From an uncultured Clostridia bacterium (GTDB taxonomy: Bacteria > Bacillota > Clostridia > Oscillospirales > Ruminococcaceae): 5,805 nucleotides of DNA. The translations under genes and the position numbers were made by a program. The stretch spans positions 1 through 5,805 of the forward strand of contig CALXKG010000022.1 of the NCBI GenBank assembly GCA_944388825.1. Reading direction: 5' to 3'. This document shows, one piece after another, positions 1-5,392 of the stretch. Positions within the stretch are counted from its first letter, which is position 1, and each line of letters starts with the position of its first letter. The notes beneath the pieces were generated by a model. It was not told the origin of the DNA and did no database searches. It saw only the letters and a program-made list of their open reading frames with translations.

Positions 1-21
1 GGCCCGCAAACAATTTTCTAA

Positions 22-56
22 GGGCTTGCGTAGCAAGACCGGTGTGCAACAGCACC
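22..56 (+). other. Two adjacent hairpins in the leader of the oxidoreductase gene
   Basis: Two short hairpins lie back to back. The first pairs GGGCTTGC (22-29) with GCAAGACC (33-40) across a three-base loop with one G-A mismatch. The second pairs GGT and GC (41-43, 46-47) with GCACC (52-56) around the loop AACA, leaving two bases bulged. No T-run follows, so this is not an ordinary terminator. The stretch from 57 to 96 is AT-rich and includes a TATACT (62-67) that could be a -10 box, but no good -35 lies 16-18 bases upstream. The hairpins could be the 3' end of a structured RNA that begins outside the window, or part of a long 5' UTR. The identity is unknown. Confidence 0.3.
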
Positions 57-111
57 CAAAATATACTTTTAAAATAACCGATGGCAATCGTATAAAAAGG
101 AGAAATGCACC

Positions 112-1221
112 ATGAAACATAAAGTCGGCCTGATCGGCTGCGGCGGTATCGCAAACCAGAAGCACCTGCCCGCCCTCAAAAACGCCTCCGACCGGGTGGA
201 GATCGTCGCCTTCTGCGACCTGATCCCCGAGCGGGCGGAAAAGGCCGCCCGGGAATACGGCGCGCCGGGGGCGTTGGTCTGCACCGATTACCGGGCGCTG
301 CTGGCCCGGCCGGAGATCGAGATCGTCTATGTCCTGACTCCCAACGTCTCCCACTGTGAGCTGTCGGTGGCGGCGCTGGAAGCGGGCAAGCACGTCCTCT
401 GCGAAAAGCCGATGGCGGCCAGCACCGCCGACGCCCGGAAGATGCTGGACGCCTACCATAAGAGCGGGAAGCTCCTGACCATCGGCTACCAGAACCGGTT
501 CCGCCCCGACTCGCTGGCGCTGAAAAAGCTCTGCGAAGAGGGGGAGCTGGGGGAGATCTACTACGCCAACGCCCACGCCCTCCGGCGGCGGGGGGTGCCT
601 ACCTGGGGCGTTTTCACCGATAAGGAGAAACAGGGCGGCGGGCCGCTCATTGACATCGCGACCCACTCCCTCGACCTGACCCTCTGGTTTATGGACAATT
701 ACGAGCCGGCCACCGTCACCGGTTCCGCCTTCTATAAGCTGGGCCGTACCCTCCGGCCCGGCAGCCAGGGCAACGGCATGGGCCCCTGGGACCCGGACAA
801 GTTTGAGGTGGAGGACGCCGCCTTCGGGTTTGTGACGATGAAGGACGGGTCGCTGATCACGATCGACTCCTCCTGGATCTTAAACTCGACCGAGGAGCGG
901 TGCGCTTCCAGCTACCTCTTCGGCACCAAGGCGGGCGCCGAGCTGACCGGCGTCGGCGGGGCGAACAACGAAAAGCTCTACCTCAACACCGTTATGGCCA
1001 ACAAGCAGGTCAAGATCGACGTCGATACCGCTGCCGGCGGGGTCGACTTCTTCCCCGGCAGGAAGATGGACGCCAAGGATGTCGAGTGCGCCGTCTGGCT
1101 GGACGCGGTCGAGGGCAAGCGGGAGCTGGTGGTCAAGCCGGAACAGGCCTTTGTCGTCACGAAGATCTTAGACGCGATCTATCAGTCCGCTGAAACCGGC
1201 CGGCAGGTCGTGTTCGACTGA
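112..1221 (+). CDS. Gfo/Idh/MocA family NAD(P)-dependent oxidoreductase
   Basis: This 369-residue cytoplasmic protein matches the usual length and layout of the Gfo/Idh/MocA family, which oxidises or reduces sugars, inositols and related polyols with NAD(P). The N-terminal Rossmann fold starts with KVGLIGCGGIA (residues 4-14), the dinucleotide-binding glycine loop, and FCDL (34-37) ends the second strand. CEKP (97-100) holds the family EKP motif, whose lysine is catalytic in characterised members. The C-terminal alpha/beta domain contains GGGPLIDIATHSLDL (175-189), where Asp181 and His185 fit the active-site D-x3-H pattern, and FEVEDAAFGFV (231-241), typical of the sheet domain. The start is ATG with AAGGAG at 97-102. 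The gene stands alone: a hairpin terminator follows and the next gene has its own promoter. The substrate cannot be read from sequence; inositol- or sugar-dehydrogenase-like activity is possible. A five-codon out-of-frame ORF (105-122) overlaps the start. Confidence 0.93.
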   Translation: MKHKVGLIGCGGIANQKHLPALKNASDRVEIVAFCDLIPERAEKAAREYGAPGALVCTDYRALLARPEIEIVYVLTPNVSHCELSVAALEAGKHVLCEKPMAASTADARKMLDAYHKSGKLLTIGYQNRFRPDSLALKKLCEEGELGEIYYANAHALRRRGVPTWGVFTDKEKQGGGPLIDIATHSLDLTLWFMDNYEPATVTGSAFYKLGRTLRPGSQGNGMGPWDPDKFEVEDAAFGFVTMKDGSLITIDSSWILNSTEERCASSYLFGTKAGAELTGVGGANNEKLYLNTVMANKQVKIDVDTAAGGVDFFPGRKMDAKDVECAVWLDAVEGKRELVVKPEQAFVVTKILDAIYQSAETGRQVVFD

Positions 1222-1244
1222 TATTGGCGTATATCCATCCTTTT

Positions 1245-1297
1245 AAAGCGGGGCCGCTTTCCTTTTGCCGGGAATGCGGCCCCGCTTTGGTATTTTG
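1245..1297 (+). terminator. Rho-independent terminator after the oxidoreductase gene
   Basis: A perfect 13-bp stem pairs AAAGCGGGGCCGC (1245-1257) with its complement at 1276-1288 around an 18-base loop. The downstream tract is interrupted (TTT, GGTA, then TTTT), so it is a strong hairpin with a mediocre U-run. It begins 23 bases after the stop codon at 1221 and separates this gene from the ylxM promoter. Confidence 0.75.
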
Positions 1298-1357
1298 GCA
1301 GCCCTCCTAAAAATCCGGGCCGTAAGATGCGAAAGTTTTCCTTTTTTCGGGCAGGGG

Positions 1358-1432
1358 TGTAAAGCAAACCCCTTGACAGCGGAGCGGAAAGGCGCTATAA
1401 TACCATCTGTAAAGCAGAAAGGTTGACAGCGG
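1358..1432 (+). repeat. Imperfect 25-bp direct repeat, copies 50 bp apart, at the ylxM promoter
   Basis: The copies are 1358-1382 and 1408-1432. Each starts with TGTAAAGCA and ends with TTGACAGCGG; only the six bases between differ (one of six matches), giving 20 of 25 identical. GCGGAA follows both with a one-base shift. The first copy supplies the -35 box of the ylxM promoter. The second begins at about the expected transcription start and runs up to the ribosome-binding site. The second TTGACA (1423-1428) has no acceptable -10 box, so it is probably not a promoter. The repeat may be a local duplication or a pair of regulator sites about five helical turns apart. Confidence 0.6.
1373..1401 (+). 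promoter_or_regulatory. Sigma-A-type promoter of the ylxM-ffh-rpsP-khpA operon
   Basis: A fully consensus TTGACA (1373-1378) is followed after exactly 17 bases by a fully consensus TATAAT (1396-1401). Transcription is expected to start near 1408, giving a leader of about 43 bases before the ylxM ATG. Such a strong match fits constitutive expression of a housekeeping operon. Confidence 0.9.
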
Positions 1433-1450
1433 GCGGAAGGGGGATACCGT

Positions 1451-1828
1451 ATGGCGGATAAAAACCTGCGGATATCGGTCCTGCTCGACCACTACGGCGG
1501 GATGCTGACCGATAAACAGCGGGAAGTTATCGACCTGTATTATAACGACGACCTCTCTCTTGCCGAGATCGCCGAGCAGGAGGGGATCACCCGCCAGGGC
1601 GTCCGCGACAACATCAAGCGGGGCGAAGGGCAGCTGATCGAGATGGAGCAGAAGCTCCACGCCGCCGCCCGGTTTGAAAAGCTCTCGGCGCTGGCCGCCG
1701 AGGCGGACGAGACCCTTGCGGGGATCGAGGCGGACTACGCGGAACGCCGCCTTGTCTCCAGCGCCCGGAAGGTGCACGCCCTCCGGCAGAAGCTCGCCCG
1801 GTTTCTCGACGACTATTTCCAGGAGTAA
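1451..1828 (+). CDS. ylxM: YlxM-family (UPF0122) putative DNA-binding protein
   Basis: This 125-residue protein has the hallmark N-terminal sigma-70 region-4-like helix-turn-helix. YGGMLTDKQREVIDLYY spans residues 15-31, and SLAEIAEQEGITRQGVRDN (36-54) forms the two HTH helices. The C-terminal half (60-125) is rich in Glu, Arg, Lys, Ala and Leu and looks helical or coiled coil. Family length is typically 105-125 residues. Members sit directly upstream of ffh in many Firmicutes; in streptococci YlxM is reported to bind SRP components and modulate GTP hydrolysis. Here ffh starts 33 bases after the stop, with no terminator between, so the two are co-transcribed. The ATG is preceded by AAGGGGG (1437-1443) at 7-base spacing. 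Whether it binds DNA or only SRP is not shown by the sequence. Confidence 0.93.
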   Translation: MADKNLRISVLLDHYGGMLTDKQREVIDLYYNDDLSLAEIAEQEGITRQGVRDNIKRGEGQLIEMEQKLHAAARFEKLSALAAEADETLAGIEADYAERRLVSSARKVHALRQKLARFLDDYFQE

Positions 1829-1861
1829 ACCTGTCTGCATCATTTTTTCGGGAGGGATACG

Positions 1862-3208
1862 ATGGCCTTTGAAAGCCTGTCCGACAAGCTCTCCGCGGCC
1901 TTTAAGCGGCTGCGCGCGAAGGGTAAGCTGAGCGAAAGCGACATCAAGGACGCAATGCGGGAGGTCAAGCTGGCCCTCCTGGAGGCGGACGTCAACTACA
2001 AGGTGGTCAAGGACTTTGTGAAGACCGTTTCGGAACGGGCGGCCGGGCAGGAAGTACTCGAAAGCCTGACCCCGGCCCAGCAGGTCATTAAGATCGTCAA
2101 CGAGGAGCTGACCGCCCTGATGGGCGGGGAGAACGCCCGGATCGAATTCGCGCCCAAGCCCCCCACCGTCATCCTGATGTGCGGCCTTCAGGGCAGCGGC
2201 AAGACCACCCACGCCGCCAAGCTGGCCAAATACTTCAAGGATAAAGAGGGCTGCCGCCCGCTGCTGGTCGCCTGCGACGTCTATCGCCCGGCCGCGATCG
2301 AGCAGCTGCAGATCGTCGGCGAACGGGCTGGGGCCAAGGTCTTCGAGATGGGGCAGGGAGACCCGGTCGCCATCGCGAAGGAGGGCCTCCGCTACGCCCG
2401 CGACCACGGCTACGACCTGGTCATCGTCGACACCGCCGGCCGGCTCCATATCGACGAAACGCTGATGGACGAATTAAAGCGCATCGAGGCGGCCGTAAGC
2501 CCGAACGAGATCCTTCTGGTCGTCGACTCGATGACCGGCCAGGACGCCGTCACCGTCGCCGATACCTTCAATAAAGCCCTGCCGGTCACCGGCATCATCC
2601 TGACCAAGCTGGACTCGGACACCCGCGGCGGCGCCGCCATTTCGGTCAAGCAGGTCACCGGCAAGCCGATCAAGTTCTCCGGCACCGGCGAAAAGCTGGA
2701 CGACCTCGAGCCCTTCCATCCGGGGCGGATGGCCTCCCGCATCCTCGGGATGGGGGACGTGCTCACGCTGATCGAAAAGGCGCAGGAGTCGGTCGACGAA
2801 AAAGAGGCCGAAAAGCTCGCCCGCAAGATGGCGCAGAACAGCTTTGATATGAACGACCTGCTGGAACAGATGCAGCAGATCAAGAAGATGGGCTCGGTCC
2901 GGTCGATCGTGTCGATGCTGCCCGGCGCCGCCGGCAAGATCACCGACGAAAACATCGAGCAGGGGGACAGGCAGCTGAAGATCATCGAGGCGATGATCCA
3001 GTCGATGACCCCGAAGGAGCGGGCGAACCCCTCGGTCATCAACCCCTCCCGCAAGCGGCGGATCGCCGCCGGTTCCGGGACAAGGGTCGAGGACGTCAAC
3101 CGGCTGCTCCGGCAGTTCGAGCAGATGAAGCAGATGATGAAAAAGATGGGCGGGTTCGGCAAAAAAGGCTTGAAACGCCGGATGAAGTTCCCGCCGCTGA
3201 AAATGTGA
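1862..3208 (+). CDS. ffh: Signal recognition particle protein Ffh (SRP54 GTPase)
   Basis: Ffh binds signal sequences of nascent membrane and secreted proteins together with SRP (4.5S/6S) RNA, and delivers ribosomes to the FtsY receptor at the membrane using GTP. The 448 residues equal the normal family length. The N-domain helical bundle (1-90) has ALLEADVN (38-45). The G domain has GLQGSGKTT (108-116, P-loop), DTAGR (190-194), TKLD (248-251) with RGGAA (255-259), and GTGE (274-277). The methionine-rich M domain (from about 300) contains the SRP-RNA-binding SRKRRIAAGSG (396-406) and a Met/Lys-rich tail. Position 252 is Ser where most members have Gly (TKLDGD). The ATG has GGGAGGG (1850-1856) in front, and the gene lies second in the operon. 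A 380-codon antisense open frame overlaps it but is a GC-driven shadow. Confidence 0.98.
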   Translation: MAFESLSDKLSAAFKRLRAKGKLSESDIKDAMREVKLALLEADVNYKVVKDFVKTVSERAAGQEVLESLTPAQQVIKIVNEELTALMGGENARIEFAPKPPTVILMCGLQGSGKTTHAAKLAKYFKDKEGCRPLLVACDVYRPAAIEQLQIVGERAGAKVFEMGQGDPVAIAKEGLRYARDHGYDLVIVDTAGRLHIDETLMDELKRIEAAVSPNEILLVVDSMTGQDAVTVADTFNKALPVTGIILTKLDSDTRGGAAISVKQVTGKPIKFSGTGEKLDDLEPFHPGRMASRILGMGDVLTLIEKAQESVDEKEAEKLARKMAQNSFDMNDLLEQMQQIKKMGSVRSIVSMLPGAAGKITDENIEQGDRQLKIIEAMIQSMTPKERANPSVINPSRKRRIAAGSGTRVEDVNRLLRQFEQMKQMMKKMGGFGKKGLKRRMKFPPLKM

Positions 3209-3241
3209 TCATACTGGTCAGGATATCCCGGCAGTATATCA
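3206..3241 (+). other. Hairpin overlapping the ffh stop codon, ffh-rpsP intercistronic region
   Basis: TGAT (3206-3209, which includes the stop codon) and ATACTG (3211-3216) pair with CAGTAT and ATCA (3232-3241). This makes a 10-bp stem with one bulged C and a 15-base loop. AAATAAATC follows rather than a T-run, so it is unlikely to stop transcription. It could be an RNA processing or stability element that separates ffh levels from the much more abundant ribosomal protein, but that role is inference. Confidence 0.35.
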
Positions 3242-3280
3242 AATAAATCTACCTTTATATATCTTAGGAGGAAATGTACC

Positions 3281-3523
3281 ATGGCAGTTAAAATCAGACT
3301 CCGCAGAATGGGCGCGAAGAAGGCCCCCTTCTACCGCATCGTCGTCGCCGACTCCCGTTACCCCCGTGACGGCCGCTTCATCGAAGAGATCGGCACCTAC
3401 GATCCCACCCGTAACCCCAGCGCGATCAATGTCGACCTGGAAAAAGCCAACAAGTGGATCGCCACCGGCGCCCAGCCGACCGACACCGTCAAGAAGATCC
3501 TCAAGATCGCCGCTGAGAAATAA
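3281..3523 (+). CDS. rpsP: 30S ribosomal protein S16
   Basis: The 80 residues match the usual bacterial S16 length. Diagnostic segments are VKIRLRRMGAKKAPFYRIVVAD (positions 3-24, read here only as landmarks R6-R8, K13-K14, F17-Y18) followed by SRYPRDGRFIEEIGTYDP (25-42). The C-terminal part ANKWIATGAQPTDTVKKIL (56-74) is also typical. S16 binds 16S rRNA early in 30S assembly. The gene lies third in the operon, 72 bases after ffh. Its Shine-Dalgarno AGGAGG (3266-3271) is the strongest in the operon, fitting high expression. An out-of-frame ATG (3274) between the SD and the true start opens a five-codon ORF ending at 3291; the S16 start at 3281 is nevertheless clear from family alignment. Confidence 0.98.
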   Translation: MAVKIRLRRMGAKKAPFYRIVVADSRYPRDGRFIEEIGTYDPTRNPSAINVDLEKANKWIATGAQPTDTVKKILKIAAEK

Positions 3524-3544
3524 GACGCTCTCGCCGCATTTTCA

Positions 3545-3576
3545 CCCCACTGCCGCCGGGGTGCCAGCGGCGGCGG
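3545..3576 (+). other. Two mutually exclusive hairpins between rpsP and khpA
   Basis: CACCCC (3545-3550) can pair with GGGGTG (3560-3565). Alternatively GCCGCC (3554-3559), which is in the loop of the first hairpin, can pair with GGCGGC (3571-3576). The stems compete because the second needs the first loop and encloses its right arm. No T-run follows either, so neither is a standard terminator. They lie in a 106-base GC-rich spacer. They may attenuate or stabilise the mRNA between S16 and KhpA, or may simply reflect GC-rich sequence. Confidence 0.3.
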
Positions 3577-3629
3577 ACAGAAAGGCGGTCACGCGCCTAT
3601 GTCCCCTGTAACGGAAAAGAGGAATGAAA

Positions 3630-3863
3630 ATGGAAGAATTACTGGTTGCGCTGGCCCGCGGGCTGGTGGAAGACAAGGATTCGGTCAAGGTAACGGTCGA
3701 CTCGCCCGCCGAGGACGGCACCGTCGTCTATCACTTAAGCGTCGCCCCCGCGGATATGGGCCGGGTCATCGGCAAGCAGGGGCGGATTGCCAAGGCGATC
3801 CGCGTCGTCATGCGTTCGGCTGCCCAGCAGAACGGCAGCAAGGTTATGGTCGAGATCGACTAA
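3630..3863 (+). CDS. khpA: KH-domain RNA-binding protein KhpA
   Basis: This 77-residue single type-II KH domain protein carries VIGKQGRIAKAI (46-57), whose GKQG (48-51) is the GxxG loop that grips single-stranded RNA. In Firmicutes KhpA (formerly YlqC) forms a complex with KhpB/Jag and influences cell division and mRNA fate. Length and position directly after rpsP are typical. There are two in-frame ATGs. The one at 3624 has only one base between it and the GAGG (3619-3622), while ATG 3630 has a normal 7-base gap and gives the family-like N terminus MEELL, so 3630 is preferred. It is the last gene of the operon, with a terminator 12 bases on. No rimM follows. Confidence 0.94.
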   Translation: MEELLVALARGLVEDKDSVKVTVDSPAEDGTVVYHLSVAPADMGRVIGKQGRIAKAIRVVMRSAAQQNGSKVMVEID

Positions 3864-3874
3864 ACGGCAGATCG

Positions 3875-3902
3875 GAGCGTGCCTGCGGGCGCGCTCTTTT
3901 TT
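3875..3902 (+). terminator. Rho-independent terminator of the ylxM-ffh-rpsP-khpA operon
   Basis: GAGCGTGCC (3875-3883) pairs with GGGCGCGCTC (3888-3896 used) in a 9-bp stem containing one G-T pair, closed by a four-base TGCG loop and followed at once by six T residues (3897-3902). This is a textbook intrinsic terminator starting 12 bases after the khpA stop. Confidence 0.92.
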
Positions 3903-3920
3903 GTTGTCTAATGTCAACAA
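3901..3920 (+). repeat. Inverted repeat upstream of the lipoprotein promoter
   Basis: TTGTTG (3901-3906) and CAACAA (3915-3920) form a 6-8-6 inverted repeat. Its left arm uses the end of the terminator T-run. A second, weaker repeat (GCGGG 3921-3925 and CCCGC 3945-3949) follows. The site lies about 50 bases upstream of the lipoprotein -35 box, so it could be a regulator site; it could also be chance. Confidence 0.3.
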
Positions 3921-3968
3921 GCGGGAATAGCTGGAAATGAGATACCCGCCAAACTTATTGGATTTATA

Positions 3969-3997
3969 TTGACAATTTTAAAGTTCCCTTTTATACT
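3969..3997 (+). promoter_or_regulatory. Sigma-A-type promoter of the lipoprotein gene
   Basis: A consensus TTGACA (3969-3974) is followed after 17 bases by TATACT (3992-3997, five of six). The expected start is near 4004, giving a leader of about 25 bases with AAGGGGAGGGG before the ATG. The promoter shows that the lipoprotein is transcribed separately from the ffh operon, and it excludes an upstream TTG at 3969 as the translation start. Confidence 0.87.
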
Positions 3998-4028
3998 GGT
4001 GTTAGAAACAGCAAGGGGAGGGGAACAT

Positions 4029-4955
4029 ATGAAAAAGGCTTTTATCCTACTGGCGGCTTTTCTCTGCCTGTGTCTCTCCGGGTGCGCGCCGGCGGCTGAC
4101 ATACAGGAGCCTTCTCAGCCTTCATCGGGGGCGCCGGCTTCTGTAGATGTTTCTGGCAGGGCGGAAGCTCCGGAATCCGCGCCTGTGCCGGGGCTTTCAG
4201 ATCCTTCCCGAATCGCGGAAATTCTGGAGGAAGCCTGTGCCGTCGTGGACGATGGGACATTTTACGCTGCGGTTGTGGATTGTTACAGCGACACCCATCT
4301 GACGGAAATGACGGTACGGCTCGGCCGATTGGACGGGGAACCGGCAGACGATGATTATACGCCGGTCGGGGAACTGACCGAACCTGATTTTTACAGCGGT
4401 TTGTTTGACGAAGTGGCTAAAGGGAAGTATGGAGACAGTTCCTGGTATGAAGACGGCGCTTATTTCATCCGCTACCGTGTCTATACGAGGCCGGCACATA
4501 CGGAGATTTCCCTTTCTTATGCAGAAGTCGATTGGACACCCGTTGAACTGACCCTTACCTTTAAGCCGGAGCCTGCCCCGCGCAAAACCGCCGGGGAGAT
4601 GAAATTTGACGATGGGATGGAGGTGGATTCGGCGCTGGCTGCCGGGCGGAGCGGGATCGTTACCTTTTACCTGCCCGAATCACAGGCCGTCACCCGTGAG
4701 ACGGATGAAAACGGGAATATCCATACAAGCCGGGGATTGATCCCGGTCAGCCTGTCCATTTTAGATGCGGACGGCGGGGTCCTCTGCGAGAAGGAAGGCA
4801 GCATCGGTTCAACCGGCAATGACCGGGAAGCGGAAGGCTATTATAAATATGCCTTCCACTTCTTCTTCGACGAAGACGACCCGCTGCCGCTGGACGAAGC
4901 CGCCTCTATCGTCCTAAACGGCAACGAGATCCCGCTGACCCCGTATCCTGAATAA
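4029..4955 (+). CDS. Lipoprotein of unknown function
   Basis: This 308-residue protein starts at ATG 4029, with AGGGGAGGGG (4014-4023) five bases upstream. It has a lipoprotein signal peptide: MKK, a hydrophobic run (4-16), then the lipobox LSGC with Cys19 as the modified residue. It is therefore predicted to be anchored on the outer face of the membrane. Residues 20-55 are Pro/Ser/Ala-rich and look like a flexible linker. The rest is acidic and strand-rich, with DDGTFYAAVVD (74-84), EISLSYAEVDWTPVELTL (159-176) and a segment with FYLPESQ (213-219), plus a late FHFFFDEDDPLPLDE (276-290). No catalytic motif or named domain is recognised; the last 120 residues may be an Ig-like or beta-sandwich fold. 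Codon use is less GC3-rich than in ffh. It is a single gene and converges on the XRE repressor. Confidence 0.88.
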   Translation: MKKAFILLAAFLCLCLSGCAPAADIQEPSQPSSGAPASVDVSGRAEAPESAPVPGLSDPSRIAEILEEACAVVDDGTFYAAVVDCYSDTHLTEMTVRLGRLDGEPADDDYTPVGELTEPDFYSGLFDEVAKGKYGDSSWYEDGAYFIRYRVYTRPAHTEISLSYAEVDWTPVELTLTFKPEPAPRKTAGEMKFDDGMEVDSALAAGRSGIVTFYLPESQAVTRETDENGNIHTSRGLIPVSLSILDADGGVLCEKEGSIGSTGNDREAEGYYKYAFHFFFDEDDPLPLDEAASIVLNGNEIPLTPYPE

Positions 4956-4988
4956 AAGGCCGGAGCGTGCCCAGAAACGCGCCTCTTC

Positions 4989-5040
4989 AAAGCAAGCCCC
5001 CGGGCGTTCCCAATCGGGAACCCGCCGGGGGTTTGCTTTT
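4989..5040. terminator. Shared hairpin terminator between convergent lipoprotein and repressor genes
   Basis: AAAGCAAGCCCCCGG (4989-5003) pairs with CCGGGGGTTTGCTTT (5025-5039) with one G-T pair. After a small internal mismatch, GTTCCC (5007-5012) pairs with GGGAAC (5017-5022) around AATC. The long stem ends with TTTT on the + strand and TTTG on the - strand, so it probably serves both convergent genes. The repressor stop codon is two bases from the stem. A weaker hairpin just upstream (GAGCGTG 4963-4969 with CGCGCCTC 4978-4985) shares 11 bases with the khpA terminator but has a broken T-run. Confidence 0.8.
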
Positions 5041-5041
5041 G

Positions 5042-5350
5042 TCACATCAGGCCGTCCATAATGGTCAGTATCGCCTTTTTCTGTTCCGCTTTCAACTTGC
5101 CCCATTTTTCCACCAGCGCCGCCTGTTCCTGCGTCAGCGGGTAGAAGGACTCATGCTCTGCGTCGGTGAAGAACTGCGCCAGGCTGATGCCCAGAGCGCC
5201 GCAGAGCTGTGCCAGCGTGCTGACGCTGGGCGAGGTCCCGTTCAGGATATTGCGGATGGTAGTCGGCGGCATATTGGACATTTTGGCTAATTGATAGTTG
5301 CTGATTCCCTGCTCCCGCATGATCTGCCGGAGCCGCGTTTTTACATCCAA
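5042..5350 (-). CDS. XRE-family (Cro/CI-type) helix-turn-helix repressor
   Basis: An N-terminal HTH_3 domain (about residues 4-61) starts MDVKTRLRQIM; YQLAKMSNM (19-27) is the first HTH helix region, PPTTIRNILNG (28-38) the recognition helix, and STLAQLCGALGISLAQFF (44-61) closes the domain. The tail (72-102), with LTQEQAALVEKWGKLKAEQ and KKAIL, is an amphipathic helical pair common in short clostridial XRE repressors and probably used for dimerisation. The start chosen is TTG at 5350, because GGAGG (5357-5361) sits six bases in front. ATG at 5389 and GTG at 5419 are in frame but lack an SD, and ATG 5389 overlaps a possible -10 box. The gene is divergent from the 64-residue gene across an AT-rich region with repeated elements, so autoregulation plus control of that gene is the likely role. 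Confidence 0.88.
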   Translation of the reverse strand: MDVKTRLRQIMREQGISNYQLAKMSNMPPTTIRNILNGTSPSVSTLAQLCGALGISLAQFFTDAEHESFYPLTQEQAALVEKWGKLKAEQKKAILTIMDGLM

Positions 5351-5392
5351 GGGTATCCTCCGTCGGTTGGTGTATTTTTCTCCATTCATTGT

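Noticed and set aside
68..96. Promoter TTTAAA-17-TATAAA before the oxidoreductase
   Set aside because: The -10 abuts the Shine-Dalgarno, so the transcript would start after it.
1423..1450. Second promoter from the repeated TTGACA
   Set aside because: No sequence close to TATAAT lies 16-18 bases downstream, and transcription would start inside ylxM.
1307..2449. Long (380-codon) minus-strand open frame across ylxM and ffh
   Set aside because: It is antisense to two conserved genes, runs through the operon promoter and has a low-complexity Gly/Leu/Val composition typical of GC-rich shadow frames.
2410..3282. 290-codon minus-strand open frame opposite ffh
   Set aside because: Ser/Arg/Ile-rich antisense shadow of the Ffh G and M domains, with no recognisable family or suitable start.
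3599..3940. 113-codon plus-strand frame overlapping khpA
   Set aside because: Out-of-frame with khpA, Gly/Arg-rich, and reads through the operon terminator.
3969..4028. Upstream TTG start for the lipoprotein
   Set aside because: It lies on the -35 box of the gene's own promoter, and the added 20 residues would bury the signal peptide; ATG 4029 has the SD.
4967..5290. 107-codon plus-strand frame opposite the repressor
   Set aside because: Antisense to a clear HTH protein, and begins inside the shared terminator region.
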